Below are positions 33,265-40,042 of a DNA stretch of 40,042 nucleotides, one piece after another. The position numbers and the translations under genes were made by a program. The notes below the pieces were generated by a model. The model had not been told where the DNA came from. It was given only the letters and a program-made list of their open reading frames with translations, and ran no database searches. Within the stretch, counting starts at the first letter, position 1. Each line of letters begins with the position of its first letter. This DNA comes from Candidatus Melainabacteria bacterium (GTDB lineage Bacteria; Cyanobacteriota; Vampirovibrionia; Obscuribacterales; Obscuribacteraceae): positions 1 to 40,042 of the forward strand of contig JADYYD010000135.1 of NCBI GenBank assembly GCA_020853845.1, written 5' to 3'.

Positions 33265-35043
33265 TTATTTAAGTGCTTGCTTCTGCATCTGGTAGGCATT
33301 GAGCAGATTTTGTTCTATCGTTGCGAATTCCGTATTGCCGAATGCATCGAGGTCCATCTGGGTAATTCCGCGGAACTCCGGTCCCTGTTCATCGTTGCTG
33401 GCATCGGAAACCTTATCTAAATGATCCCGAAGGAAGGTGAGGCTCGTTCTTTGTTCGGCATTCAACCAATTGCTCTGCAGCGCGGTGGAAACTTCTTCTT
33501 TGCTTAGATAGTCGTCTGCATCCGTGTCCAGGCGGAGAAAATTATTGTCCCGCGCAAGGTAATCTCTGGCCGTCTTGATGTTTTTCGACTGCGCAATGCT
33601 CTCAATACGCTTCACCTCCATCTGTTCCAGGTCGCCCCGCCTGACGTTGCTATCCGGCACGAGGAAATCGTCATCCTTCATCTCGGCAATGTCGGACCGC
33701 GATCTATAAAGTGCTGCCACTGCTTGTCTGTCCTTGCCTTTGTAATTGTCGCTCTGGACCGCCGCGCGCAATTCACGAGCACTCAAAGAATTATCCGCAT
33801 CGGAATCGACTTTGTCGAAGAGACGCAAACTTTCTTTTGAAAAGTCTTGCATGGTGACAGGGTCGAAACCCTCCTCAGGCGCATTGTCAGGCTCCTTAGG
33901 TAAAGGCAGTTTATCTTCGCCGCTGAGAGTCTTCGCGCCTAGTTCATTTTGAGCAGCTTCCAGATCTTTTTTGGAGAACCCACCGCATTCGAAAAACATC
34001 TCATCGTTGCATTTATCGTCCAGGTCACCGCACTGGTCCATTAACAGTTGGCAATCGGCGCGTTCCTCTTTGCTGAGGCGAGCGTCATTGGCACGCACAT
34101 AGCCGCGAATCTCGAACTTGCTCACATGACCGTTACCGTTTCCATCCATCGACTCGAAATGCGCTTGAGCATACTCGATTGCATGCATGCGTCTTTCGGC
34201 AACATCAATGTCCTGGCGTGTAATTCCCCAATTCTCACGACTGTTTTCATCGTTGGATTGTTTTTGCAATGTGCTCTCGCGCTCACCGACTTTCTCGAGC
34301 GCGCTCACCTGTTTCTCACTGAGCAAATCTTTGTTGTCTCTTACATAGTGATCGATCTCTCTTCGCGTTACGTGGTGATCGCTGTCCTTATCGATTTTGT
34401 CGAATTGATAGCGGACAAAATCCAAACCTGAATCAGCGGTTTTCTCCTCTTCCGGCGGCTCTGGTTTGGTGTCGACTTGTGCCGGCTTCGCATCTTCCGG
34501 CTTCACGCCCGGCTCTTTCTCGGCTGTCTGAGGTTTCATCGCGGACGCATCAGCTTTTGTAATTGTCGGTGCACATACTTCAGGCAATTTCAGTTTGAGC
34601 CCGGGCTGAATTCGATCAGGATTAGCCAATCTATTTTCTCTGGCAATCGACAATGCCATTGCTTTCACGGCTTGCTCGCTTGGATTTTCGATGTTCGAGC
34701 GGCGCAGATAATCCCGGCTGATCCCCCATACTGTGTCGCCTTTTTTGACTTCGTAAATAGTCGGCTTCGACTCTTGCGGCGCATCATCCTTCCTGCAGGC
34801 ATCGACCTCCTGCTCGGCAACGCGCCCTTGCAACATATGCTTTTCGTCGCGCCGATGATCTTCAAGCGCCAGTTGCGGCAAAATTCCATACTCCTTCAAG
34901 CTTTCAGCAAGCCGAGCCATATGTACGCGATGCGCCACTTCAGACTGATTTCCATCGTCCTGCACATCGGCAAATGCACCAGTAGAATCGGTCAACAACT
35001 TAGGCTGGCTTTCGCGCGCTTCGTCTGTAAATTCCTTTGGCAT
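33265..35043 (-). CDS. EF-hand / LysM protein (third of three related calcium-binding proteins)
   Basis: 592 aa from ATG 35043, which has GAGG upstream; the open frame continues 22 codons upstream without support. Order: leader with EYGILPQLALEDH (51-63), LysM domain at about 96-155 (YEVKKGDTVWGISRDYLRR to GLKLKLPE), Pro/Glu/Lys linker, then four EF-hand modules with loops at 218, 300, 413 and 506, each followed 44-46 residues later by the acidic motif (NDENSRENWGIT, NDEMFFECGGFS, a degenerate KDDDFLVPDSN, NDEQGPEFRGIT). These four modules are collinear with modules 5-8 of the calpain-like neighbour, including the linkers beginning ADSGLD and KLPLP. Export route unknown. Confidence 0.85.
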   Translation of the reverse strand: MPKEFTDEARESQPKLLTDSTGAFADVQDDGNQSEVAHRVHMARLAESLKEYGILPQLALEDHRRDEKHMLQGRVAEQEVDACRKDDAPQESKPTIYEVKKGDTVWGISRDYLRRSNIENPSEQAVKAMALSIARENRLANPDRIQPGLKLKLPEVCAPTITKADASAMKPQTAEKEPGVKPEDAKPAQVDTKPEPPEEEKTADSGLDFVRYQFDKIDKDSDHHVTRREIDHYVRDNKDLLSEKQVSALEKVGERESTLQKQSNDENSRENWGITRQDIDVAERRMHAIEYAQAHFESMDGNGNGHVSKFEIRGYVRANDARLSKEERADCQLLMDQCGDLDDKCNDEMFFECGGFSKKDLEAAQNELGAKTLSGEDKLPLPKEPDNAPEEGFDPVTMQDFSKESLRLFDKVDSDADNSLSARELRAAVQSDNYKGKDRQAVAALYRSRSDIAEMKDDDFLVPDSNVRRGDLEQMEVKRIESIAQSKNIKTARDYLARDNNFLRLDTDADDYLSKEEVSTALQSNWLNAEQRTSLTFLRDHLDKVSDASNDEQGPEFRGITQMDLDAFGNTEFATIEQNLLNAYQMQKQALK

Positions 35044-35293
35044 GAGAACTACCTCTTTCGTATTTGAGTGAAAAACGGCGCGCTCGATTACTCGTGCCGA
35101 ATCGCACATAGAGAAGCCGGCGGCGAGCAGATTGTTTAACTGCGTGGGGGAGGTGATCTTTTGACGATCTGTTTTATTTGAGAAACGTCAAAGAGAGTTC
35201 AGAAGAAGGGTTTCGCGGAGCGCCCCCTTGATATTCGGCTATGATACAGAGGTGCCGGCGAAACTTTACTGTTGAATTGCACAGAGTCTTGTA

Positions 35294-35731
35294 ATGCTGA
35301 TTGTCACTCTCATCTGCTTTCTCTACGCATTTAATGTTGGTTGGCGCTCAATTGAATACGCCCAAGCGAGCACAAGTGCGCTGAGGTGGGCGGCGACAGA
35401 AGGGCATGTGACAATCTCACGTGGACGGCGCAACACGCAAATGTATTACGTTTATTCGGTATCCGGAAGAACGTACAGCGGCAATATATTCGAACTGCCG
35501 CAAGCTAATCCGCTGAATTGGAGCGCATCTCGCTGGAGTAACGGGCAAAGAGTCCTGGTGTACTTCGACCCGGTCGCGCCCCAAAACTCAACAGTCAACA
35601 GGCAACTGGATGAGCGACAGTACAACACCAACCTCGCCTGCGCGGCAATTGCTGTGCTGCTCGGTGTCTCGGCTTTCGCCTCTTTTCTAGACCATATGAC
35701 CAGCCACAAGGCCCGGCTAGGCTTCCGTTAA
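35294..35731 (+). CDS. DUF3592-family membrane protein
   Basis: 145 aa. An N-terminal membrane helix (MLIVTLICFLYAFNVGW), a beta-rich outward domain with the family pattern WAATEGHV, YYVYSVSGRTYSGN and GQRVLVYFDPVAPQNS, and a C-terminal helix (LACAAIAVLLGVSAFASF). These fit DUF3592, whose function is not known. It stands alone, divergent from the EF-hand gene. Confidence 0.8.
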   Translation: MLIVTLICFLYAFNVGWRSIEYAQASTSALRWAATEGHVTISRGRRNTQMYYVYSVSGRTYSGNIFELPQANPLNWSASRWSNGQRVLVYFDPVAPQNSTVNRQLDERQYNTNLACAAIAVLLGVSAFASFLDHMTSHKARLGFR

Positions 35732-35764
35732 GAATTCGAAGGCTGGATTAGACTAAGTTCGAAC

Positions 35765-35875
35765 CTAGACTTGTTCGTCCTGAATGTAGTCGCCGCCAAT
35801 GGGGAGTTTGTCATTGACCCACATTGTGGCAAATGCTGCTACGACACAAACTACTAGTCCTTCAAGATATCCCAT
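35765..35875 (-). CDS. Possible 36-residue single-pass membrane peptide
   Basis: ATG at 35875 to TAG: a short frame beginning MGYLEGLVVCVVAAFATMW, which would be one membrane helix, then a polar tail ending GDYIQDEQV. GGTAGG just upstream could be a weak ribosome site. Too short for standard gene callers; no family recognised. Whether it is expressed is unknown. Confidence 0.35.
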   Translation of the reverse strand: MGYLEGLVVCVVAAFATMWVNDKLPIGGDYIQDEQV

Positions 35876-36131
35876 AACCTACCGTTTACTTGGTTTGCTA
35901 TTACTTTTTCGAACCTGACGTTTTGACTTGGTGAGGTTCAACATGCTCTTAGAGTAAACCTTGTCCTATTAAGGACCGGTTAAGAACGGGGCTTTGTAAA
36001 CAGTGCCCGTGATGATCTCGACGAAGTCTTGCCCCTCTTGGGGCTTAACAGATTCTTAGATTTTAGTAGCAACAATGGTCCGGCGCCATTCTTGATATCT
36101 ACGTTAAATGGAACGCACGCCCTTTAAAAAC

Positions 36132-36163
36132 AAAAGCGGTGCCGATAATTCGACACCGCTTTT
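36132..36163 (-). terminator. Terminator of the acyl-CoA dehydrogenase gene (bidirectional)
   Basis: Ten-base perfect stem AAAAGCGGTG / CACCGCTTTT around a 12-base loop; on the minus strand followed by GTTTTTAAAG, on the plus strand by CATGTTTTTT. It lies about 20 bases past the stop. Confidence 0.75.
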
Positions 36164-36184
36164 CATGTTTTTTCGCCGGGCAAA

Positions 36185-37384
36185 CTAAGCGCTTGCGCCT
36201 GCCAATTCGGTCATGCGACCAGTTGGAGCTCCGTTGGCGTTGCGAATGCCGAGGGCGTCTTGAGCAATGATCAAGCGCTGGATTTCGCGAGTGCCTTCGT
36301 AGATGTTGAGCACTTTGGCATCGCGGAAGAAACGCTCAACCGGGTACTCATCAGAGAAGCCGTAGCCACCGAAGATCTGTACTGCATTGTGCGCTGCTTT
36401 GTTGGCAGCTTCGCCGCAGAAGAGCTTGGCGAGGGAGGTTTCAAGCGTGTTGCGGACGTTCTTGTTCTTCAGGTGAGCCGCTCTCAAATAGAGCAAGCGA
36501 CCAGCTTCGCAATCTGCAACCATGTCGGCGATCATGGCTTGCACTTGTTGGTGTTCGCCAATCGGTTTGCCGAAAGTCTTTCTTTGCATTGCGTACTTGG
36601 TGGATTCGTCGATGCAGCCTTGGACGAGACCAACGGCACCGGCTGCAACCGAGAAGCGACCATTATCGAGTGCAGACATCGCAACTTTGAATCCGTCACC
36701 TTCAGCACCGAGCATATTTTCTTTCGGCACTCTGACTTGATCGAGATAAAGAGTTGCAGTATCCGAAGAGCGCAATCCAAGCTTGCCTTTAATAGCAGCA
36801 GCGGAGAAGCCTTTCGATTTGGTGTCGACAATAAAGCAACTGATGCCTTTGTGACCGAGCTTGGGATCGACGGTTGCGAAGATAAGCGCGTGGCTGGCGA
36901 TCGTACCGCAGGAGATCCAGACTTTTTGTCCGGTCAAAATGTAATCATTGCCGTCTTTGACTGCGCGGGTTTGTTGGTTACCGGCATCAGAACCTGCTTC
37001 AGGCTCGGTCAAACCGTAGCAACCAATGTATTCGCCATTGCAGAGCTTGGGCAGCAATTCTTTCTTCTGCTCTTCGTTGCCCCATTTCAGAATCGTCAAT
37101 GCAACCAGCGATGTTTGCACGGAGAAGAGAGTTCTGGTCGATGAGCACACGCGGTTGACTTCTTCCGTCATCAAGCCGTATGCAATGTAGTCCATTCCGA
37201 GACCGCCGTACTTTTCCGGCACTGGGCAACCGAGAAATCCTTCCTTGAAGATTTTCTTGGCTACTTCCATGTCGAATTTGCATTCGCGATCATTCATCTG
37301 AGCAACCGGTGCAACTTCGCGCTCCATGAAGTCGCGCATGTGCTTGCGATAAGCGATTTGCTCTGGTGTAAAGTCGAAATCCAT
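36185..37384 (-). CDS. Acyl-CoA dehydrogenase, glutaryl-CoA dehydrogenase-like
   Basis: FAD-dependent alpha,beta-dehydrogenation of an acyl-CoA. 399 aa, normal length. Seen: N-terminal FTPEQIAYRKHMRDFMEREV, FAD-binding GCYGLTEPEAGSDAG and WISCGTIASHAL, and the catalytic base E363 in LNIYEGTREIQRL. The substrate-side segment is STRTLFSVQTSL: R84 and S88 line up with the Arg and Ser that hold the glutaryl carboxylate in glutaryl-CoA dehydrogenase (GYRSAMSVQSSL in the family). I therefore lean to a dicarboxyl-CoA substrate, but a short-chain monocarboxyl substrate is not excluded. Downstream of an aldehyde dehydrogenase and an aminotransferase on the same strand, across a hairpin. Confidence 0.85.
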   Translation of the reverse strand: MDFDFTPEQIAYRKHMRDFMEREVAPVAQMNDRECKFDMEVAKKIFKEGFLGCPVPEKYGGLGMDYIAYGLMTEEVNRVCSSTRTLFSVQTSLVALTILKWGNEEQKKELLPKLCNGEYIGCYGLTEPEAGSDAGNQQTRAVKDGNDYILTGQKVWISCGTIASHALIFATVDPKLGHKGISCFIVDTKSKGFSAAAIKGKLGLRSSDTATLYLDQVRVPKENMLGAEGDGFKVAMSALDNGRFSVAAGAVGLVQGCIDESTKYAMQRKTFGKPIGEHQQVQAMIADMVADCEAGRLLYLRAAHLKNKNVRNTLETSLAKLFCGEAANKAAHNAVQIFGGYGFSDEYPVERFFRDAKVLNIYEGTREIQRLIIAQDALGIRNANGAPTGRMTELAGASA

Positions 37385-37459
37385 ATCCTTTTCTCCGCGT
37401 TTCTATTTTGATTGAATCTTTTGAACTTGAACTTGAGTTTGATTTTTCGGCTTGGTTTT

Positions 37460-37497
37460 GAAAGCTCTCGCCTGAGACGACCCAGGCGAGAGCTTTC
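37460..37497 (-). terminator. 15-bp perfect hairpin between aldehyde and acyl-CoA dehydrogenase genes
   Basis: Arms GAAAGCTCTCGCCTG and CAGGCGAGAGCTTTC pair perfectly around an eight-base loop, seven bases past the aldehyde dehydrogenase stop. On the minus strand it is followed by AAAACC, so the U-tract is lacking; it may terminate, attenuate or protect the upstream message. Confidence 0.5.
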
Positions 37498-37503
37498 CTT
37501 TAA

Positions 37504-39054
37504 CTATTTCTTCTTTGTGGGGTGGTTGTCGATCTGTGCTTTTTGCAGTTGACCGGAATAGTCAATGTAGACAGCCTTCCACTCGGTGAATTGCTCGACG
37601 GCAGTGGTGCCCGCTTCGCGGTGTCCGTTGCCGGTTTGCTTGACTCCGCCGAAGGGCAACTGAATTTCAGCGCCGATTGTCGGAGCGTTGATATAGACGA
37701 TGCCGGATTCCAATTCTTCAATTGCTTTGAAGGCCTGGTGCACGTCACGGGTGTACATCGAGAGCGACAGACCGAATTCGGTGCCGTTGGCTACTTCGAT
37801 TGCTTCTTCGAAACTGTCGACTTTGATGATCGCAGTTACTGGTCCGAAGATTTCTTCTTGAGCGATACGCATGGTTGGTTTTACATCACCAAATACGGTG
37901 GGCTCATGGAAGCAACCTTTTTTGAAGTCGCCTTCGGTAACGATGTTACCGCCGCAAAGCAGCTTGGCGCCTTCCTTCTTGCCGATTTGGACGTATTCGT
38001 TGATACTTTCCAACTGGCTCTTGTTCACTACCGGTCCGACGGTCACATCCTGGTCCAGACCGAAACCGAGCTTGAGTTCTTTGGTGCGAGCAACAAATGC
38101 ATCGGTGAATTTCTTGTAGACATCGCTGTGGACGATCAAGCGGCTGGCTGCCGTGCAGCGTTGTCCGGCGGTTCCGAAAGCTCCCCATACGGCGCCTTCT
38201 ACAGCCAATTCGATGTCGGCATCGGGCATTACGCAGATAGCGTTTTTGCCGCCCAATTCGCAACTGACTTTCTTCATCAGCTCGCCGCAACGTCCTGCCA
38301 CGCGGCGACCGACTTCGGTCGAACCGGTAAGCGAGATTGCTTTGACGCGCGGATCATCAACGATAGACATGCCGACTTTAGCGCCCATGCCGGTGACGAA
38401 GTTGATTACGCCTGCAGGCAAACCAGCTTCGATCAATACTTCAACCAGCATCAATGCACAAAGAGGCGTATCGGTCGCGGGTTTGAAAACAACGGTGTTG
38501 CCTGCAACCAGTGCCGGGAAAATCTTCCAGGAAGGAATTGCTACAGGGAAATTCCAGGGGGTGATCAAACCGACAACGCCGATTGGCTGTCTTACTGCCA
38601 TAGCGAATTTGTTGGGCATTTCGGAAGGAACGGTTTGGCCCATCAAGCGGCGGCCTTCGCCTGCCATGTACTTGGCCATATCGATAGCTTCTTGAACGTC
38701 GCCGCGGGCTTCTTTGAGCACTTTGCCCATTTCGCGCACCATGGTGGTGGCGATTTCTTCTTTGCGGCTTTCCAGCAAGTAAGCTGCTTTCAAAATAATG
38801 TCGGCGCGCGCAGGAGCCGGAGTGGAGCGCCACATTTTCAGTGCATTTTGAGCGGCATCCACAGCAGCCTTCACATCATTCGGAGTTGAAGACGCAAAGT
38901 AGCCGATGATTTCTTCGAGGTTAGCCGGGTTGTAGCTTGCGAAAGTTTCGCCCGTTTCAGCTTTCACCCATTTGCCGTTGATGTAGTTGTGGTAGGTCCG
39001 CGGAGAGCCGGCTTTAGCCGACGCGCTCTCGGGGCTCTTTGTAGATGAGGTCAT
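37504..39054 (-). CDS. NAD(P)-dependent (semi)aldehyde dehydrogenase
   Basis: 516 aa member of the aldehyde dehydrogenase superfamily, oxidising an aldehyde to a carboxylate. Seen: TPWNFPVAIPSWK with N168, coenzyme-binding SLTGSTEVGRRV, the general base E266 in CELGGKNA and the nucleophile C300 in GQRCTAASRL. ATG at 39054 has AGGAG upstream. 52 bases downstream of an omega-aminotransferase, so the substrate is probably the semialdehyde that this enzyme makes: succinate semialdehyde (GABA route) or glutarate semialdehyde (5-aminovalerate route). Exact substrate not decided by the sequence. Confidence 0.9.
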   Translation of the reverse strand: MTSSTKSPESASAKAGSPRTYHNYINGKWVKAETGETFASYNPANLEEIIGYFASSTPNDVKAAVDAAQNALKMWRSTPAPARADIILKAAYLLESRKEEIATTMVREMGKVLKEARGDVQEAIDMAKYMAGEGRRLMGQTVPSEMPNKFAMAVRQPIGVVGLITPWNFPVAIPSWKIFPALVAGNTVVFKPATDTPLCALMLVEVLIEAGLPAGVINFVTGMGAKVGMSIVDDPRVKAISLTGSTEVGRRVAGRCGELMKKVSCELGGKNAICVMPDADIELAVEGAVWGAFGTAGQRCTAASRLIVHSDVYKKFTDAFVARTKELKLGFGLDQDVTVGPVVNKSQLESINEYVQIGKKEGAKLLCGGNIVTEGDFKKGCFHEPTVFGDVKPTMRIAQEEIFGPVTAIIKVDSFEEAIEVANGTEFGLSLSMYTRDVHQAFKAIEELESGIVYINAPTIGAEIQLPFGGVKQTGNGHREAGTTAVEQFTEWKAVYIDYSGQLQKAQIDNHPTKKK

Positions 39055-39106
39055 GACTTTCTCCTGCAGTTTTTATTGAATAACGTGCATACCAGATACT
39101 TTGTAC

Positions 39107-40042
39107 TTACTTGAGCTTCATCGCCTTTTCGAGGATGTCGCAAGCTTTCTCCGCATCCGCATCAGAGATATTGAGCGGTGGAATCAAGCGAATAACCTGA
39201 CCTTGCTGTCCGCAAGTCAACACAATCATTTTTTGCTCAAGGCATTTTGCTGCGATTTGATCGGCAATTTCCTTGCTGGGAGCACCTTTCTCATCATTGA
39301 ATTCCAGACCGATCATCAAGCCTCTGCCTCGGACATCACCGAGGTGCTTGTTGCTTTCCTGGAATTTCTTCAGACGCTTCATGATGTCGGCGCCCATTTT
39401 GGCGGAGCGCTCGGCAAGCTTTTCTTCTTGAATTACATCGATGGGTGCCAGCGCTGCTGCACAGGAAACCGGGTTGCCACCAAAGGTAGTGCCGTGGCGG
39501 CCGGCGGGCCACTTGTTGGTGATGTCTCTTCTGGAAACGAATCCGGAAAGCGGCATGCCGCCAGCGATACCTTTAGCCATCACGAGAATGTCCGGCTCGA
39601 TGCCTTCATGCTCGATGCAGAACATCTTGCCTGTGCGGGCAAAGCCGGTTTGCACTTCGTCGATGATGAGCATGATGCCGTGCTCGTCGGCCAGCTTGCG
39701 CAGTTCTTTGATGAAACCGTCCGGAGCAGGCACATAGCCACCTTCACCCAGAATCGGCTCAATAATGAATGCCGCTACTTGCGTGGGGTTTATGAACTGA
39801 TGGAAGAGCATATCGATGTATTCGAGAGACTCTTGGATAACTTTCTTCGTGTCGCCTTTGTAGTGCGAGCGATATTCATAAGGGAAAAGAGCGGTGTGAA
39901 TGGCACCCGGAAGCGGCTCGTAATTTTCACGATAGTAGAGCTTGGATGTAGTGAGCGCCATCGTCATGAAAGTGCGTCCGTGGAAAGAACCGCGGAAATT
40001 GATGACTGCCGGGCGACCCGTTACGTAGCGAGCCAATTTCAC
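39107..40042 (-). CDS. Class III omega-aminotransferase, GABA/5-aminovalerate type (5' end cut)
   Basis: PLP-dependent aminotransferase; 311 codons visible, the first 100 or so residues lie beyond the window. The GTG at the very edge is an internal valine (family: KLARYVTGRPAVINFRGSFH), not a start. Seen: IIDEVQTGFARTG (the Asp that binds the PLP ring nitrogen), the PLP lysine in VMAKGIAGGMPLSGF, and HGTTFGGNPVSCAAAL. These resemble 4-aminobutyrate aminotransferase (GabT); related enzymes act on 5-aminovalerate or ornithine. Heads the aminotransferase - aldehyde dehydrogenase - acyl-CoA dehydrogenase group. Confidence 0.88.
   Translation of the reverse strand: MKLARYVTGRPAVINFRGSFHGRTFMTMALTTSKLYYRENYEPLPGAIHTALFPYEYRSHYKGDTKKVIQESLEYIDMLFHQFINPTQVAAFIIEPILGEGGYVPAPDGFIKELRKLADEHGIMLIIDEVQTGFARTGKMFCIEHEGIEPDILVMAKGIAGGMPLSGFVSRRDITNKWPAGRHGTTFGGNPVSCAAALAPIDVIQEEKLAERSAKMGADIMKRLKKFQESNKHLGDVRGRGLMIGLEFNDEKGAPSKEIADQIAAKCLEQKMIVLTCGQQGQVIRLIPPLNISDADAEKACDILEKAMKLK

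Larger units (their letters stand above)
35732..36184. other. Spacer between DUF3592 gene and acyl-CoA dehydrogenase gene
   Basis: 453 bases between convergent genes. Apart from the possible 36-residue frame it contains a GCCCC-TCTT-GGGGC hairpin near 36030 and the acyl-CoA dehydrogenase terminator. I checked for tRNA-like and small-RNA-like folds by eye and saw none that I can support, though 35880-36110 is long enough for a small RNA. Confidence 0.5.

Noticed and set aside
35745-35775. tRNA-like T-loop sequence GTTCGAAC
   Set aside because: The flanking stem does not pair and no acceptor or anticodon arm can be built.
37522-38889. Long plus-strand open frame of 455 codons
   Set aside because: Antisense of the aldehyde dehydrogenase gene, whose catalytic motifs are intact.

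Overview
The window looks like a chromosomal segment of a free-living bacterium with a Gram-negative-type secretory lifestyle: it shows signal peptides, a lipobox protein and moderate GC. The mix of a standard translation/transcription-factor operon with many TPR, EF-hand, LysM and DUF-type proteins would fit a non-photosynthetic relative of Cyanobacteria (Melainabacteria/Vampirovibrionia, Obscuribacterales-like). That placement is inference: there is no rRNA gene in the window and no search was run. I found no tRNA, rRNA, CRISPR array, insertion sequence or prophage.

Layout. 1-3087: a left-truncated IscS-type cysteine desulfurase (minus strand), divergent from an iron/cobalamin-type ABC permease and ATPase pair that has no binding protein beside it. 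3084-5510: a Gly/Tyr/Arg-rich orphan protein, a DgkA-family lipid kinase and YbeY, all on the minus strand. 5733-12635: the conserved rimP-nusA-ylxR-infB-rbfA-truB block, with a strong terminator inside it after nusA, followed by a CPBP intramembrane protease. 12636-13865: large inverted repeats, a histone-H1-tailed HU protein and a gene-poor stretch. 13866-17981: mnmE, an orphan gene and thrS. 18273-22147: an orphan gene followed by three tandem secreted TPR paralogues. 22245-25314: a small membrane protein, a secreted Pro-rich protein and a beta-propeller-like lipoprotein. 25435-27612: dxr, upp and dodecin.

27823-35043 is the most unusual part. It holds three consecutive minus-strand genes for large acidic proteins built from one module: a canonical EF-hand loop followed 44-46 residues later by a second, non-canonical acid-rich motif (consensus NDExxxENxGITxxDL). 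Two carry a LysM domain. The middle one has eight modules and ends in a calpain-type (C2) cysteine protease domain with an intact Gln/Cys/His/Asn set (Q862, C868, H1034, N1055). The three share an N-terminal segment of the form GxLPxL and no recognisable signal peptide. This looks like a calcium-responsive protease with two wall-binding partners, and is my main candidate for an undescribed system.

35294-40042: a DUF3592 membrane protein, a possible 36-residue membrane peptide, then (minus strand) an omega-aminotransferase (truncated at the window edge), a semialdehyde-type aldehyde dehydrogenase and an acyl-CoA dehydrogenase that keeps the Arg/Ser pair characteristic of glutaryl-CoA dehydrogenases. 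Together these could degrade 4-aminobutyrate or 5-aminovalerate. Many starts are GTG or TTG, and several were re-chosen here from Shine-Dalgarno position and family N-termini.
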